Source of the DNA: Lachnospiraceae bacterium UBA3645
Lineage (GTDB): Bacteria; Bacillota; Clostridia; Lachnospirales; Lachnospiraceae
Assembly: GCA_002373555.1 (NCBI GenBank)
Contig: DFKM01000207.1
Span: forward strand, 1-29,185
Length of the DNA stretch: 29,185 bases
Direction: 5' to 3'
The notes beneath the pieces are model-generated. The model was not told the origin of the DNA. It did no database searches and saw nothing but the letters and a program-made list of their open reading frames with translations. Below are positions 22,376 to 29,185 of this stretch, in pieces. A program made the translations under genes and the position numbers. Within the stretch, counting starts at the first letter, position 1; the number at the start of each line of letters is the position of its first letter.

Positions 22376-23560
22376 ATGCCGTCACAGATAACCAATTATC
22401 AGTGCCCCGCGTGCGGAGGCCCGCTTCATTTCTCTCCGGAGACCGGAAAGCTGGTCTGTGATTACTGCGGAAGCACCTATACGACCGAGGAGGTCGAGGC
22501 TTTCTACAGGGAGAAGGATGAAGCCGCCGCAGCCGCCATGGAAGCCGAGGCGGAGAAGAAGGAGAAGGAAAAAGAGGCTGCGGCCGCGCAGGCCGCCGCA
22601 GCCGCAGCAGAGATCCCGCCGGAATATACCGAAGGGACGCAGCAGGCGGAGGGACAGTGGGATACATCGCACCTGACGGATGACTGGGGAAGTGATTCCG
22701 CTTCCATGCGGGCCTATTCCTGCCCGTCCTGCGGCGCCGAGCTGATCTGTGATGCGACGACCGCGGCGACCAGCTGTCCGTACTGCAATAATCCGACCAT
22801 CATTCCGGGACAGTTCGCCGGGACGCTGAAGCCGGATTATATCATTCCCTTCAAATACAATAAAGAACAGGCCGTTGCCAGACTGAAAGAGCATTACAAG
22901 GGCAAATGGCTGCTTCCCGGCGTATTCACCAGCCAGAACCATATTCAGGAGATCCGCGGGATCTATGTCCCGTTCTGGCTTTTTGACGGCGTTGCGGAGG
23001 GCACGGCCCGGTTCAATGCGGAGAAATCCCGTTCCTACAGAAGAGGGAAGGAAGAGGTCACGGAAACAGATCATTATTCGGTCGTCCGTTCCGGCTCGCT
23101 CTCCTTCGAGAAGGTTCCGGCGGACGGCGCCAGAAAGATGCCGGACGATCATATGGATTCGATCGAACCGTATGACTATAGTGAACTGAAAGAATTCTCC
23201 ACAGCCTTTCTGCCGGGTTATCTGGCCGATAAATATGATGTTACTGCCAAGGAGAATATCCCGCGCATAGAACACAGAGTGAAGCAGTCGCTCAGCAATG
23301 AACTGATGCGGACCGTCAAGGGATACAACGCCGTGCATCCGGCGGGCGAGGATATCCGCATGGTGCAGGGGAAAGTGAGCTATGCCTTATTCCCGGTCTG
23401 GATGCTGAACACCCGCTGGAACGATCAGGATTTCCTGTTTGCCATGAACGGCCAGACGGGAAAGATGGTCGGTGACCTGCCTGTGTCGAAGGGGAAACTC
23501 GGCGGATTCTTTGCAGGATTCGCAGCAGTGGTCTTCCTGCTGCTCAGCCTCATTTTCTGA
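22376..23560 (+). CDS. Membrane-anchored double zinc-ribbon protein
   Basis: This 394-aa protein opens with a zinc ribbon (C10, C13, C28, C31) and carries a second one at C116, C119, C134, C137. Between them lies an Ala/Glu/Lys-rich segment (about 46-80) likely to be a long helix or coiled coil. Residues ~150-365 form a mixed domain with I-R-G-I-Y-V-P-F-W-L-F-D and L-F-P-V-W-M-L-N-T. A hydrophobic helix (373-393) ends the protein, so it is probably anchored at its C-terminus with ribbons in the cytoplasm. Proteins of this kind are often labelled TFIIB-type zinc ribbon proteins; no enzymatic role is known to me. It is followed 16 bases later by a TPM-domain protein, a pairing that suggests they act together at the membrane. 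Confidence 0.82.
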   Translation: MPSQITNYQCPACGGPLHFSPETGKLVCDYCGSTYTTEEVEAFYREKDEAAAAAMEAEAEKKEKEKEAAAAQAAAAAAEIPPEYTEGTQQAEGQWDTSHLTDDWGSDSASMRAYSCPSCGAELICDATTAATSCPYCNNPTIIPGQFAGTLKPDYIIPFKYNKEQAVARLKEHYKGKWLLPGVFTSQNHIQEIRGIYVPFWLFDGVAEGTARFNAEKSRSYRRGKEEVTETDHYSVVRSGSLSFEKVPADGARKMPDDHMDSIEPYDYSELKEFSTAFLPGYLADKYDVTAKENIPRIEHRVKQSLSNELMRTVKGYNAVHPAGEDIRMVQGKVSYALFPVWMLNTRWNDQDFLFAMNGQTGKMVGDLPVSKGKLGGFFAGFAAVVFLLLSLIF

Positions 23561-23576
23561 TCGGAGGTGGACAGAG

Positions 23577-24419
23577 ATGAAAAGATCGATGGATTTCTGT
23601 AAGCGCGCTCTGATCGTTCTGACGGCAGTACTGATCGCACTGCTGCCGGCAGGCGTTTTCGCCGTATCTTCTGCAAATGCATATGAAAGGCAGATGTGGG
23701 ATATCGCCGGTCTGCTTTCGGAAGACCAGGCCGAAGAACTGGATGCCATTGCCTATGCGGCTGCGGAGCAGTATCAGTGCGGCATCTACATGGTCATTCT
23801 GGATGACTACAGCGAATACAGCAGCACCAGTGCATATGATGCTGCAACGGCCATTTACGACAGCCTGGATATCGGCTACGGCGGAGACCGGGACGGCGTG
23901 ATGCTGCTGCTTTCCCTGAATGACAGGGATTATGCGCTGATCGCGCATGGTGCCGTCGGAAATGCGGCATTTACGGATTACGGCAAGGAGCAGCTGGAAA
24001 GGAAGTTCCTGGACGATTTCGGGGACGATGATTATTATCAGGGCTTCCGGGATTATATCCGGGAGAGCGAGAAGTACCTGCAGGCGGAGGCCGCCGGTAC
24101 GCCGGTCGATGTAAGTCCTGAAGAAGAGCGTGGCGGCGGCTTCCTGAACAGCATCATGAAACTGTTTGCCGGACTGGTCACATCGGCTATGGCAACACTG
24201 GGACTCTCCAAGTCCATGAAGAGTGTCCGAACTGCGGTGAATGCCGATCATTACAAAGTGAACGGGAGTTTTGATCTCACCGCGCAGCAGGACAGATATT
24301 TAAGACGTTCTGTCTCGACCCGCATCATCAGTGAAGGCGGAAAGAACGGGAACCGGCCGGGCGGCGGAGGCACTTCCATAGGCTCCGGCGGCTTCTCGGG
24401 ACATTCCGGAAAGTTCTGA
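23577..24419 (+). CDS. Secreted or surface TPM-domain protein
   Basis: From the ATG at 23577 (GGAGGT at 23562-23567) the product is 280 aa. A signal peptide with a hydrophobic core at 11-29 is followed by possible cleavage after V-F-A (29) or A-N-A (35). Residues ~36-165 form a TPM domain (D-I-A-G-L-L-S-E-D-Q-A-E-E-L, then G-D-R-D-G-V-M-L-L-L and Y-G-K-E-Q-L). In other organisms this domain occurs in thylakoid and membrane proteins implicated in photosystem repair or phosphatase-like activity. A second hydrophobic stretch lies near 186-212, and the C-terminus is glycine/serine-rich ending G-H-S-G-K-F, as in other Firmicutes TPM proteins. Upstream residues in the same frame overlap the zinc-ribbon gene and were excluded. 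Confidence 0.88.
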   Translation: MKRSMDFCKRALIVLTAVLIALLPAGVFAVSSANAYERQMWDIAGLLSEDQAEELDAIAYAAAEQYQCGIYMVILDDYSEYSSTSAYDAATAIYDSLDIGYGGDRDGVMLLLSLNDRDYALIAHGAVGNAAFTDYGKEQLERKFLDDFGDDDYYQGFRDYIRESEKYLQAEAAGTPVDVSPEEERGGGFLNSIMKLFAGLVTSAMATLGLSKSMKSVRTAVNADHYKVNGSFDLTAQQDRYLRRSVSTRIISEGGKNGNRPGGGGTSIGSGGFSGHSGKF

Positions 24420-24466
24420 TGGATCGCATGCAGCTACAATAACAGAAAGAAGATACTGACAGATTG

Positions 24467-25327
24467 ATGGATAAATGGATTGACCTTCATGCACATACGA
24501 CCTGCTCCGACGGGTCCCTGACACCCTCCGAAATGGTGGAACTGGCAGCGAAATCGGGGCTTGCTGCCGTCGCGATCACGGATCATGATTGCGTAACCGG
24601 GATCGATGAAGCGCTGGACGCCGGCAGACGATTCGGCATCCGCGTGGTGCCGGGCCTTGAGCTTTCAACCAAACATAAGAACCGGAGTGTGCACCTCGTC
24701 GGGCTGTTCCCCGACACAGGATCCGAAACATTGCAGAAAATGATGCAGGATATCGTCGATGCAAGGAAAAACCGGAACCGGAAGATGTTCGAGCGTCTTG
24801 CGGAACTGAACTATCCGATTGATCCGTCAGCGAGCGGCGCGGGGGACGATACGGTCGTGACAAGAGGTCTTGTCGGCCAGATGCTCGTGGAGGCAGGCTA
24901 TTTTAAGACCGTGCAGGAGACCTTTGACGTTCTTCTGAACAGGGGAAAGCCGGCCTACCTGCCCAAATGGAGCCCGGAGGCAGTGGATGGGATCCGGCTG
25001 CTTCACGAAGCCGGCGCGACGGTCTTTATCGCTCATTATCACAAGATCTTTAAAAACGATCTGCAGGCGAGCCGGCAGGCCGCCGAAGAACTTCTTTTGG
25101 CCGGCGCAGACGGATTGGAAGTGCGCTACAGCGATTTCACAGAGGCGGAGCAGTGCGTTGCCGAAGAACTGGCGGAACAGTTCCGCTGCCTGCGTTCTGG
25201 TGGAAGCGATTTTCACGGGAAGATCAAGCCGGGACTGGCGCTGGGAAGCGGTTACGGGAACTTAAGAGTGCCGTACGAATTCCTGGAAAGAATCGATGAA
25301 TTCCGCAGGGAAAAGGCGGAAATATAG
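24467..25327 (+). CDS. PHP-domain metal-dependent phosphoesterase
   Basis: The 286-aa protein is a PHP-superfamily hydrolase close to the YciV/RNase AM group, which removes nucleotides or 3',5'-nucleoside bisphosphate phosphates. Metal-ligand motifs are D6-L-H8-A-H10-T...S-D15-G, I-T-D-H-D-C, P-G-L-E-L-S, I-A-H-Y-H and G-G-S-D-F-H-G. Length is normal for the single-domain form. The frame also has a TTG just before the ATG at 24467; the ATG gives the usual start. No good Shine-Dalgarno is visible, and a TACAAT at 24435-24440 lacks a clear -35. Its stop codon (TAG) forms the start of the pyrH promoter's -35 box. Confidence 0.9.
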   Translation: MDKWIDLHAHTTCSDGSLTPSEMVELAAKSGLAAVAITDHDCVTGIDEALDAGRRFGIRVVPGLELSTKHKNRSVHLVGLFPDTGSETLQKMMQDIVDARKNRNRKMFERLAELNYPIDPSASGAGDDTVVTRGLVGQMLVEAGYFKTVQETFDVLLNRGKPAYLPKWSPEAVDGIRLLHEAGATVFIAHYHKIFKNDLQASRQAAEELLLAGADGLEVRYSDFTEAEQCVAEELAEQFRCLRSGGSDFHGKIKPGLALGSGYGNLRVPYEFLERIDEFRREKAEI

Positions 25328-25353
25328 ACAATTCTGACGTATTATGCTACAAT
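25325..25353 (+). promoter_or_regulatory. Extended -10 promoter for pyrH-frr
   Basis: TAGACA at 25325-25330 and TACAAT at 25348-25353 are 17 bp apart, with TGC (25345-25347) directly before the -10. The -35 includes the TAG stop of the PHP gene. Transcription would start near 25360, leaving a leader of about 70 bases. Confidence 0.8.
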
Positions 25354-25432
25354 ATATTGGATTGCGGGACTGTCTGACGGACGGCTTTCCGCACGATAAC
25401 AGCTTATGCAGCGGTATTTGGGAGCTTGCACT

Positions 25433-26137
25433 ATGGAAAAAAAGAGAAGAGTTATTTTGAAGCTCTCCGGCGAAGCGCTTGCCGGGGAAAAGAAGACCGG
25501 ATTTGACGAAGCGGTCGTCCGCGAAGTTGCCGGACAGATCAGGCCTGCGGTGGATGCGGGCGTGGAACTGGCGATCGTGATCGGCGGCGGCAATTTCTGG
25601 AGAGGCCGTACGAGTACGGCGATCGGCAGAGTGCAGGCCGACCAGATCGGAATGCTGGCCACCGTGATGAACTGCCTGTATGTTTCCGAGATCTTCCGGA
25701 CCGAGGGCATGCAGACGAAGATCTTTACGCCGTTCTATGTGGGCGATATGACCGAACTGTTTTCCAAGGACGCAGCGGAAGAAGCGCTGGCGGCCGGAAA
25801 AGTGGTCTTCTTTGCCGGCGGCACAGGACATCCGTATTTCTCGACAGATACGGGCATCGTGCTCCGCGCGGTGGAACTCGGTGCGGATGAGATTCTGCTT
25901 GCCAAGGCAATCGACGGTGTGTATGATTCCGATCCCGCGCTGAATCCGGATGCCGTGAAATTCGATACCCTGACGATTGATGAGATGGTAGAGAAAAAAC
26001 TGAAGGTCATCGACCTGACCGCTTCCATTATCGCCATGGAGAACCGGATGCCGCTTGCTGTCTTCGGACTGAAGGGAGAAGACAGCATCAAACGTGCGCT
26101 GATGGGTGAGATTACCGGCACCAGGGTCACTGTATAA
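25433..26137 (+). CDS. pyrH: Uridylate kinase PyrH
   Basis: PyrH phosphorylates UMP to UDP and is a hexameric amino-acid-kinase-fold enzyme, unrelated to eukaryotic UMP/CMP kinases. The 234-aa protein has V-I-L-K-L-S-G-E-A-L-A-G at the start, I-V-I-G-G-G-N-F-W-R-G, F-F-A-G-G-T-G-H-P-Y-F-S-T-D-T and the K-A-I-D-G-V-Y-D-S-D-P nucleotide segment. An in-frame ATG at 25406 exists, but GGGAG at 25420-25424 suits the ATG at 25433, and the extra residues are not conserved. It is followed by frr, the usual order. rpsB and tsf, which often precede pyrH, are absent here; a PHP gene takes that position. It uses the UMP made by the pyr genes of this window. Confidence 0.97.
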   Translation: MEKKRRVILKLSGEALAGEKKTGFDEAVVREVAGQIRPAVDAGVELAIVIGGGNFWRGRTSTAIGRVQADQIGMLATVMNCLYVSEIFRTEGMQTKIFTPFYVGDMTELFSKDAAEEALAAGKVVFFAGGTGHPYFSTDTGIVLRAVELGADEILLAKAIDGVYDSDPALNPDAVKFDTLTIDEMVEKKLKVIDLTASIIAMENRMPLAVFGLKGEDSIKRALMGEITGTRVTV

Positions 26138-26209
26138 AGAAGCATATTACGGACTGCGGGATCACTTTGCGCCGGGCAGCCCGCAGAAAAATAGAAGGAG
26201 GAAGACACA

Positions 26210-26764
26210 ATGGATGACGCATTAAAAGTTTATGAAGACAAAATGGGTAAGACCATCTCCAATCTGAAGGAAGAGCTCTCCACGATCAGAGCCGGCCGCG
26301 CAAATCCCGCGGTGCTCAACAAGATCACTGTTGACTATTACGGACAGGCCACTCCGATCGCCCAGATCGCCAGCGTGACCGTGCCGGAAGCCAGGATCCT
26401 GCAGATCCAGCCCTGGGACAAAGGCCAGGTAAAGGCCATTGAGAAGGCAATCAACAAGTCTGATATCGGCATCAATCCTTCCAATGACGGCAGCGTGATC
26501 CGCCTGATCTTCCCGGAGCTTACCGAGGAGCGCCGCAAGAGCCTTGCGAAGGATGTCAAGAAGAAAGGCGAGGCCGCAAAGGTCGCGCTGCGGAACATCA
26601 GACGTGATGCGAACGACTTCATCAAGAAGCAGGAGAAGGCCGGCGAATACACGGAAGACGATTCCAAGAAGGCTGTCGCCGATATCCAGAAGCTGACCGA
26701 CAAGTACAGCGAGACGGCCGAGAAAGAGACCGACGCGAAGACAAAAGAGATCATGACAGTCTGA
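26210..26764 (+). CDS. frr: Ribosome recycling factor
   Basis: RRF splits post-termination ribosomes with EF-G. The 184-aa protein has the three-helix-bundle hallmarks: L-S-T-I-R-A-G-R-A-N-P near the start, Y-Y-G-Q-A-T-P-I in the head domain, I-Q-P-W-D-K, and P-E-L-T-E-E-R-R-K-S-L-A-K followed by a long charged helix. Length is exact for the family. AAGGAGG at 26195-26201 fixes the ATG. It lies 72 bases after pyrH and is followed by a terminator-like hairpin. Confidence 0.98.
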   Translation: MDDALKVYEDKMGKTISNLKEELSTIRAGRANPAVLNKITVDYYGQATPIAQIASVTVPEARILQIQPWDKGQVKAIEKAINKSDIGINPSNDGSVIRLIFPELTEERRKSLAKDVKKKGEAAKVALRNIRRDANDFIKKQEKAGEYTEDDSKKAVADIQKLTDKYSETAEKETDAKTKEIMTV

Positions 26765-26783
26765 TCGAACGGCTGTGATTGCG

Positions 26784-26812
26784 GAGGCAGGGAGCGCACC
26801 CTGCCTCTTTAT
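26784..26812 (+). terminator. Terminator-like hairpin after frr
   Basis: A 9-bp GC-rich stem pairs GAGGCAGGG (26784-26792) with CCCTGCCTC (26799-26807) around a 6-nt loop, followed by TTTAT. The short T-run suggests partial termination. I found no convincing promoter between it and uppS (26813-26866), so readthrough may feed the lipid genes. Confidence 0.65.
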
Positions 26813-26866
26813 AGGATAATGAAGCGGACATTCTTCCGTTAATCTGAAATAATGTGAGGACAGGAT

Positions 26867-27574
26867 ATGCAGGATATGATCATTCCGGCGCATGTGGCGG
26901 TGATACTGGACGGCAACGGGCGCTGGGCGAAAGAACATCATGTTCCGAGGAGCATGGGACATAAAGCCGGATGCGAGAATCTGGAACAGATCGTGGAAGA
27001 CGCCGCAAGGCTCGGCATACAGTATTTTACCATTTACGGCTTCTCGACGGAGAACTGGAAGCGTTCTTCGGAGGAGGTCGGTGCCCTGATGTCGCTGTTC
27101 CGCTATTACATCGGCAGACTGAAGACAGTCGCTATGGCGAATAACGTCCGTGTAAAAAGCATCGGCGACCGCAGCAAATTCGATCAGGATCTGATTGACG
27201 GTCTCAATATGCTGGAGGATGTTACGAAGGAAAACACCGGCATGACCTTCGTCCTGGCGCTCAATTACGGATCCCGTGACGAGATCCGCCGCGGCGTGGA
27301 GAAAATCGCGGAGGAAGTACGGGACGGTTCGCTGGCACCTTCAGAGATCACGGAAGAAGTGATCAGCGCCCATCTGGATACCGCCGGGATGCCGGATCCG
27401 GACCTGATGATCCGCACCAGCGGCGAACTGCGGCTGTCCAATTATCTGATGTGGCAGCTGGCGTATGCCGAACTGTATTTCACCGACGTTTACTGGCCGG
27501 ACTTCCATAAGGAACATCTGGTTGCGGCGATCGAAGAGTATAACAGGCGGAACCGCCGGTTCGGAGGAAGATGA
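26867..27574 (+). CDS. uppS: Isoprenyl transferase (undecaprenyl diphosphate synthase)
   Basis: UppS extends farnesyl diphosphate with isopentenyl units in cis to form the C55 carrier for peptidoglycan and wall polymers. The 235-aa protein has the diphosphate-binding H-V-A-V-I-L-D-G-N-G-R-W-A (catalytic D15), F-S-T-E-N-W-K-R, L-N-Y-G-S-R-D-E-I, and the signature D-L-M-I-R-T-S-G-E-L-R-L-S-N-Y. GAGGA at 26856-26860 precedes the ATG. Precursors come from the MEP pathway, of which ispE, the ispF-like gene and dxr are in this window. cdsA starts one base after its stop. Confidence 0.97.
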   Translation: MQDMIIPAHVAVILDGNGRWAKEHHVPRSMGHKAGCENLEQIVEDAARLGIQYFTIYGFSTENWKRSSEEVGALMSLFRYYIGRLKTVAMANNVRVKSIGDRSKFDQDLIDGLNMLEDVTKENTGMTFVLALNYGSRDEIRRGVEKIAEEVRDGSLAPSEITEEVISAHLDTAGMPDPDLMIRTSGELRLSNYLMWQLAYAELYFTDVYWPDFHKEHLVAAIEEYNRRNRRFGGR

Positions 27575-27575
27575 G

Positions 27576-28397
27576 ATGTTCTGGGTAAGACTTCGAAGCG
27601 GAATTATCCTGATGGTGATCGCCGTCTTCCTGCTGGTCATGGGCGGGCCGGTCATGAATATCGGCCTGCTGGCGGTCTCGCTGATCGGCATGTATGAACT
27701 GTTCAAGGTGATCGAGCATGAGAAGACGCCGCTCGCGTTCATCGGATATGCGGCCGCAGTGATCTGGTTCCTGACGTTTCTGTTCGAAGGCACGGATTAC
27801 AGCACCGGCGCGGATATGATCCGGGAGGCCGTACCGGTGATCATGCTGCTGTTCATGCTGGTCTTCTATGTGTTTTCATATCCGGATATCCATATCTCCG
27901 AGATCGTTTTCAGCTTCTTCGTGTTCTTCTATGTACCGGTGATGATCTCCTATATGCTGCGGATCCGCGGCATGGAGAACGGGCAGTTCCTGGTATGGCT
28001 GGTCTTCATCAGTTCCTGGGGATGCGATACGTGTGCCTACTGCGCCGGCATGCTGTTCGGCAAGCATAAGATGGCGCCGGTGCTGAGCCCGAAAAAATCG
28101 GTCGAGGGAGCCGTCGGCGGCGTGATCGGCGCGGCCCTGATCGGGCTGATCTTCGCGATCGTTTTCAGGAATCATCTGACGGTCTTCACGATGCCGATCC
28201 CCGCGCTGATGATCATCGGCGCTGTCGGCGCACTGATCTCCATGATCGGAGATCTGGCTGCATCTGCGATCAAGAGACAGTACAATATCAAGGATTACGG
28301 CACGCTGATCCCGGGACACGGCGGGATCATGGACCGGTTCGATTCCGTGATCATTACAGCACCGCTGATCTGGTATCTGATCTGCATTATCAAGTAA
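27576..28397 (+). CDS. cdsA: Phosphatidate cytidylyltransferase CdsA
   Basis: CdsA makes CDP-diacylglycerol from phosphatidic acid and CTP, the branch point of phospholipid synthesis. The 273-aa protein is very hydrophobic, with about eight membrane helices. It ends with the family signature S-A-I-K-R-Q-Y-N-I-K-D-Y-G, then I-P-G-H-G-G-I-M-D-R-F-D-S, which binds metal and substrate. The cytosolic loop S-P-K-K-S-V-E-G-A-V-G-G is also diagnostic. The frame remains open upstream inside uppS, but the ATG at 27576 is served by GGAGG at 27563-27567 and gives the normal N-terminus. One base separates it from the uppS stop, indicating coupling. Confidence 0.96.
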   Translation: MFWVRLRSGIILMVIAVFLLVMGGPVMNIGLLAVSLIGMYELFKVIEHEKTPLAFIGYAAAVIWFLTFLFEGTDYSTGADMIREAVPVIMLLFMLVFYVFSYPDIHISEIVFSFFVFFYVPVMISYMLRIRGMENGQFLVWLVFISSWGCDTCAYCAGMLFGKHKMAPVLSPKKSVEGAVGGVIGAALIGLIFAIVFRNHLTVFTMPIPALMIIGAVGALISMIGDLAASAIKRQYNIKDYGTLIPGHGGIMDRFDSVIITAPLIWYLICIIK

Positions 28398-28445
28398 TAC
28401 GGCTGCCGCTGTGTTCTGCGCGCAGCTGTTAAAGGAAGAATCAAT

Positions 28446-29185
28446 ATGAGAAATATCGCGCTTCTGGGCTCTACAGGCTCGATCGGACGTCAGACGCTTG
28501 ACGTGGTCAGACATGAGCCGGATATGAAAGTTACCGCGCTGACAGCGCATAAGAATATCAAACTGCTGGAGGAGCAGATCCGGGAGTTCCGTCCCGGGAT
28601 CGCCTGCGTGACGGAAGAAGCCGATGCGGCGGATCTCGCCGCACGCGTTGCCGATCTGCCAGTGCGGATCGTGCATGGGGTGGACGGAATGACGGAAGCG
28701 GCCGTTGATCCTGCCTGCGATACCGTGCTGACCGCTGTGGTCGGCATGATCGGCATCCGGCCGACGATCGCTGCGATCAAAGCCGGGAAGGATATCGCGC
28801 TCGCCAATAAGGAGACCATGGTCTGCGCCGGACATATCATCATCCCGCTGGCCAGAGAGCATGGCGTCAGCATTCTCCCGGTCGACAGCGAGCATTCGGC
28901 GATCTTCCAGTGCCTGCACGGGAACCGGCAGAATCCGGTGCGGCGCATCCTGCTGACAGCATCCGGCGGGCCTTTCCGCGGGATGAAGTATGAGCAGACG
29001 GCGCTTGTGACCGCGGCGGATGCCCTGAAGCATCCGAACTGGACGATGGGCGACAAGATCACGATCGATTCCGCCGATATGGTGAACAAGGCGCTGGAGG
29101 TCATGGAAGCGCACTGGCTGTTCGATGTTTCCTATGATCAGATCGAAGTGCTGGTCCATCCGCAGAGCATCGTGCATTCCATGGT
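28446..29185 (+). CDS. dxr: 1-deoxy-D-xylulose 5-phosphate reductoisomerase Dxr (5' part)
   Basis: Dxr (IspC) rearranges and reduces DXP to MEP with NADPH, the first committed MEP step and the target of fosmidomycin. About 246 of roughly 380 residues are present; the gene runs off the window. The N-terminus has the NADPH-binding L-L-G-S-T-G-S-I-G-R-Q-T-L-D. L-A-N-K-E-T-M-V-C-A-G, V-D-S-E-H-S-A-I-F-Q and A-S-G-G-P-F-R-G follow. H-P-N-W-x-M-G-x-K-I-T-I-D-S-A, M-N/V-N-K-A-L-E-V-M-E-A and V-H-P-Q-S-I-V-H-S complete the active-site set. AAGGAAG upstream is the ribosome binding site. The order uppS-cdsA-dxr is the common bacterial one. Confidence 0.97.
   Translation, partial: MRNIALLGSTGSIGRQTLDVVRHEPDMKVTALTAHKNIKLLEEQIREFRPGIACVTEEADAADLAARVADLPVRIVHGVDGMTEAAVDPACDTVLTAVVGMIGIRPTIAAIKAGKDIALANKETMVCAGHIIIPLAREHGVSILPVDSEHSAIFQCLHGNRQNPVRRILLTASGGPFRGMKYEQTALVTAADALKHPNWTMGDKITIDSADMVNKALEVMEAHWLFDVSYDQIEVLVHPQSIVHSM

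Noticed and set aside
24421..24466. Promoter for the PHP gene around TACAAT at 24435-24440
   Set aside because: No acceptable -35 box at 16-18 bp upstream; listed only as a weak -10 match in the gene entry.
1..29185. CRISPR array, tRNA or rRNA gene, or integrase-bearing mobile island
   Set aside because: No regularly spaced direct repeats, no cloverleaf-like gene and no transposase or integrase motif were seen; the gene content is chromosomal housekeeping on a single strand.

Overview
The window reads as a chromosomal segment from a Gram-positive, mid-to-high-GC Clostridia, most likely a Lachnospiraceae-type gut anaerobe. The evidence is strong AAGGAGG-type ribosome binding sites, housekeeping gene orders typical of Firmicutes (khpA-rimM-trmD, pyrH-frr, uppS-cdsA-dxr), a class 1B pyrKD dihydroorotate dehydrogenase, the MEP isoprenoid pathway, and a DUF5717/DUF5716-like gene pair that I associate with Lachnospiraceae. 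All genes are on the + strand and are tightly packed. Family assignments come from reading motifs by eye; no database search was run.

Layout: (1) 1-1438, the end of a ribosome/tRNA maturation operon: khpA (partial), rimM, trmD. (2) 1435-1953, a single flavin-type split-barrel gene with its own consensus promoter and a terminator. (3) 1971-10533, an operon under an extended -10 promoter. It has three poorly characterised genes (a 1183-aa beta/helical-solenoid protein, a 419-aa Hsp70/actin-fold protein and a 271-aa helical TPR-like protein), then an ispF homologue with altered active-site residues, ispE, a YbaK-type deacylase and an RluA-type pseudouridine synthase. (4) 10530-12190, a secreted papain-family protease with its own promoter. 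(5) 12205-15863, pyrimidine genes pyrF, pyrK, pyrD and pyrE. pyrF follows directly on a terminator-like structure, and a 176-bp palindromic element plus a short interspersed repeat separates pyrF from pyrK. (6) A small membrane protein, then the purine genes purK, purE, purM, purN and purD to 20866. (7) A MATE transporter. (8) A zinc-ribbon membrane protein paired with a secreted TPM-domain protein. (9) A PHP phosphoesterase. (10) pyrH-frr under an extended -10 promoter, a terminator, then uppS, cdsA and a dxr gene cut by the window end.

How the genes fit together: the pyr and pur blocks give nearly complete late steps of UMP synthesis and several steps of IMP synthesis. The ispF-like, ispE, dxr and uppS genes link the MEP pathway to undecaprenyl carrier-lipid synthesis, and cdsA supplies CDP-diacylglycerol. 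The best candidate for an undescribed system is the three-gene module at 2059-7731. It pairs a lidless Hsp70-like protein with degraded nucleotide-binding loops with a very large scaffold-like protein and a small helical protein, and it is translationally coupled to the altered ispF homologue. Its function cannot be read from the sequence.
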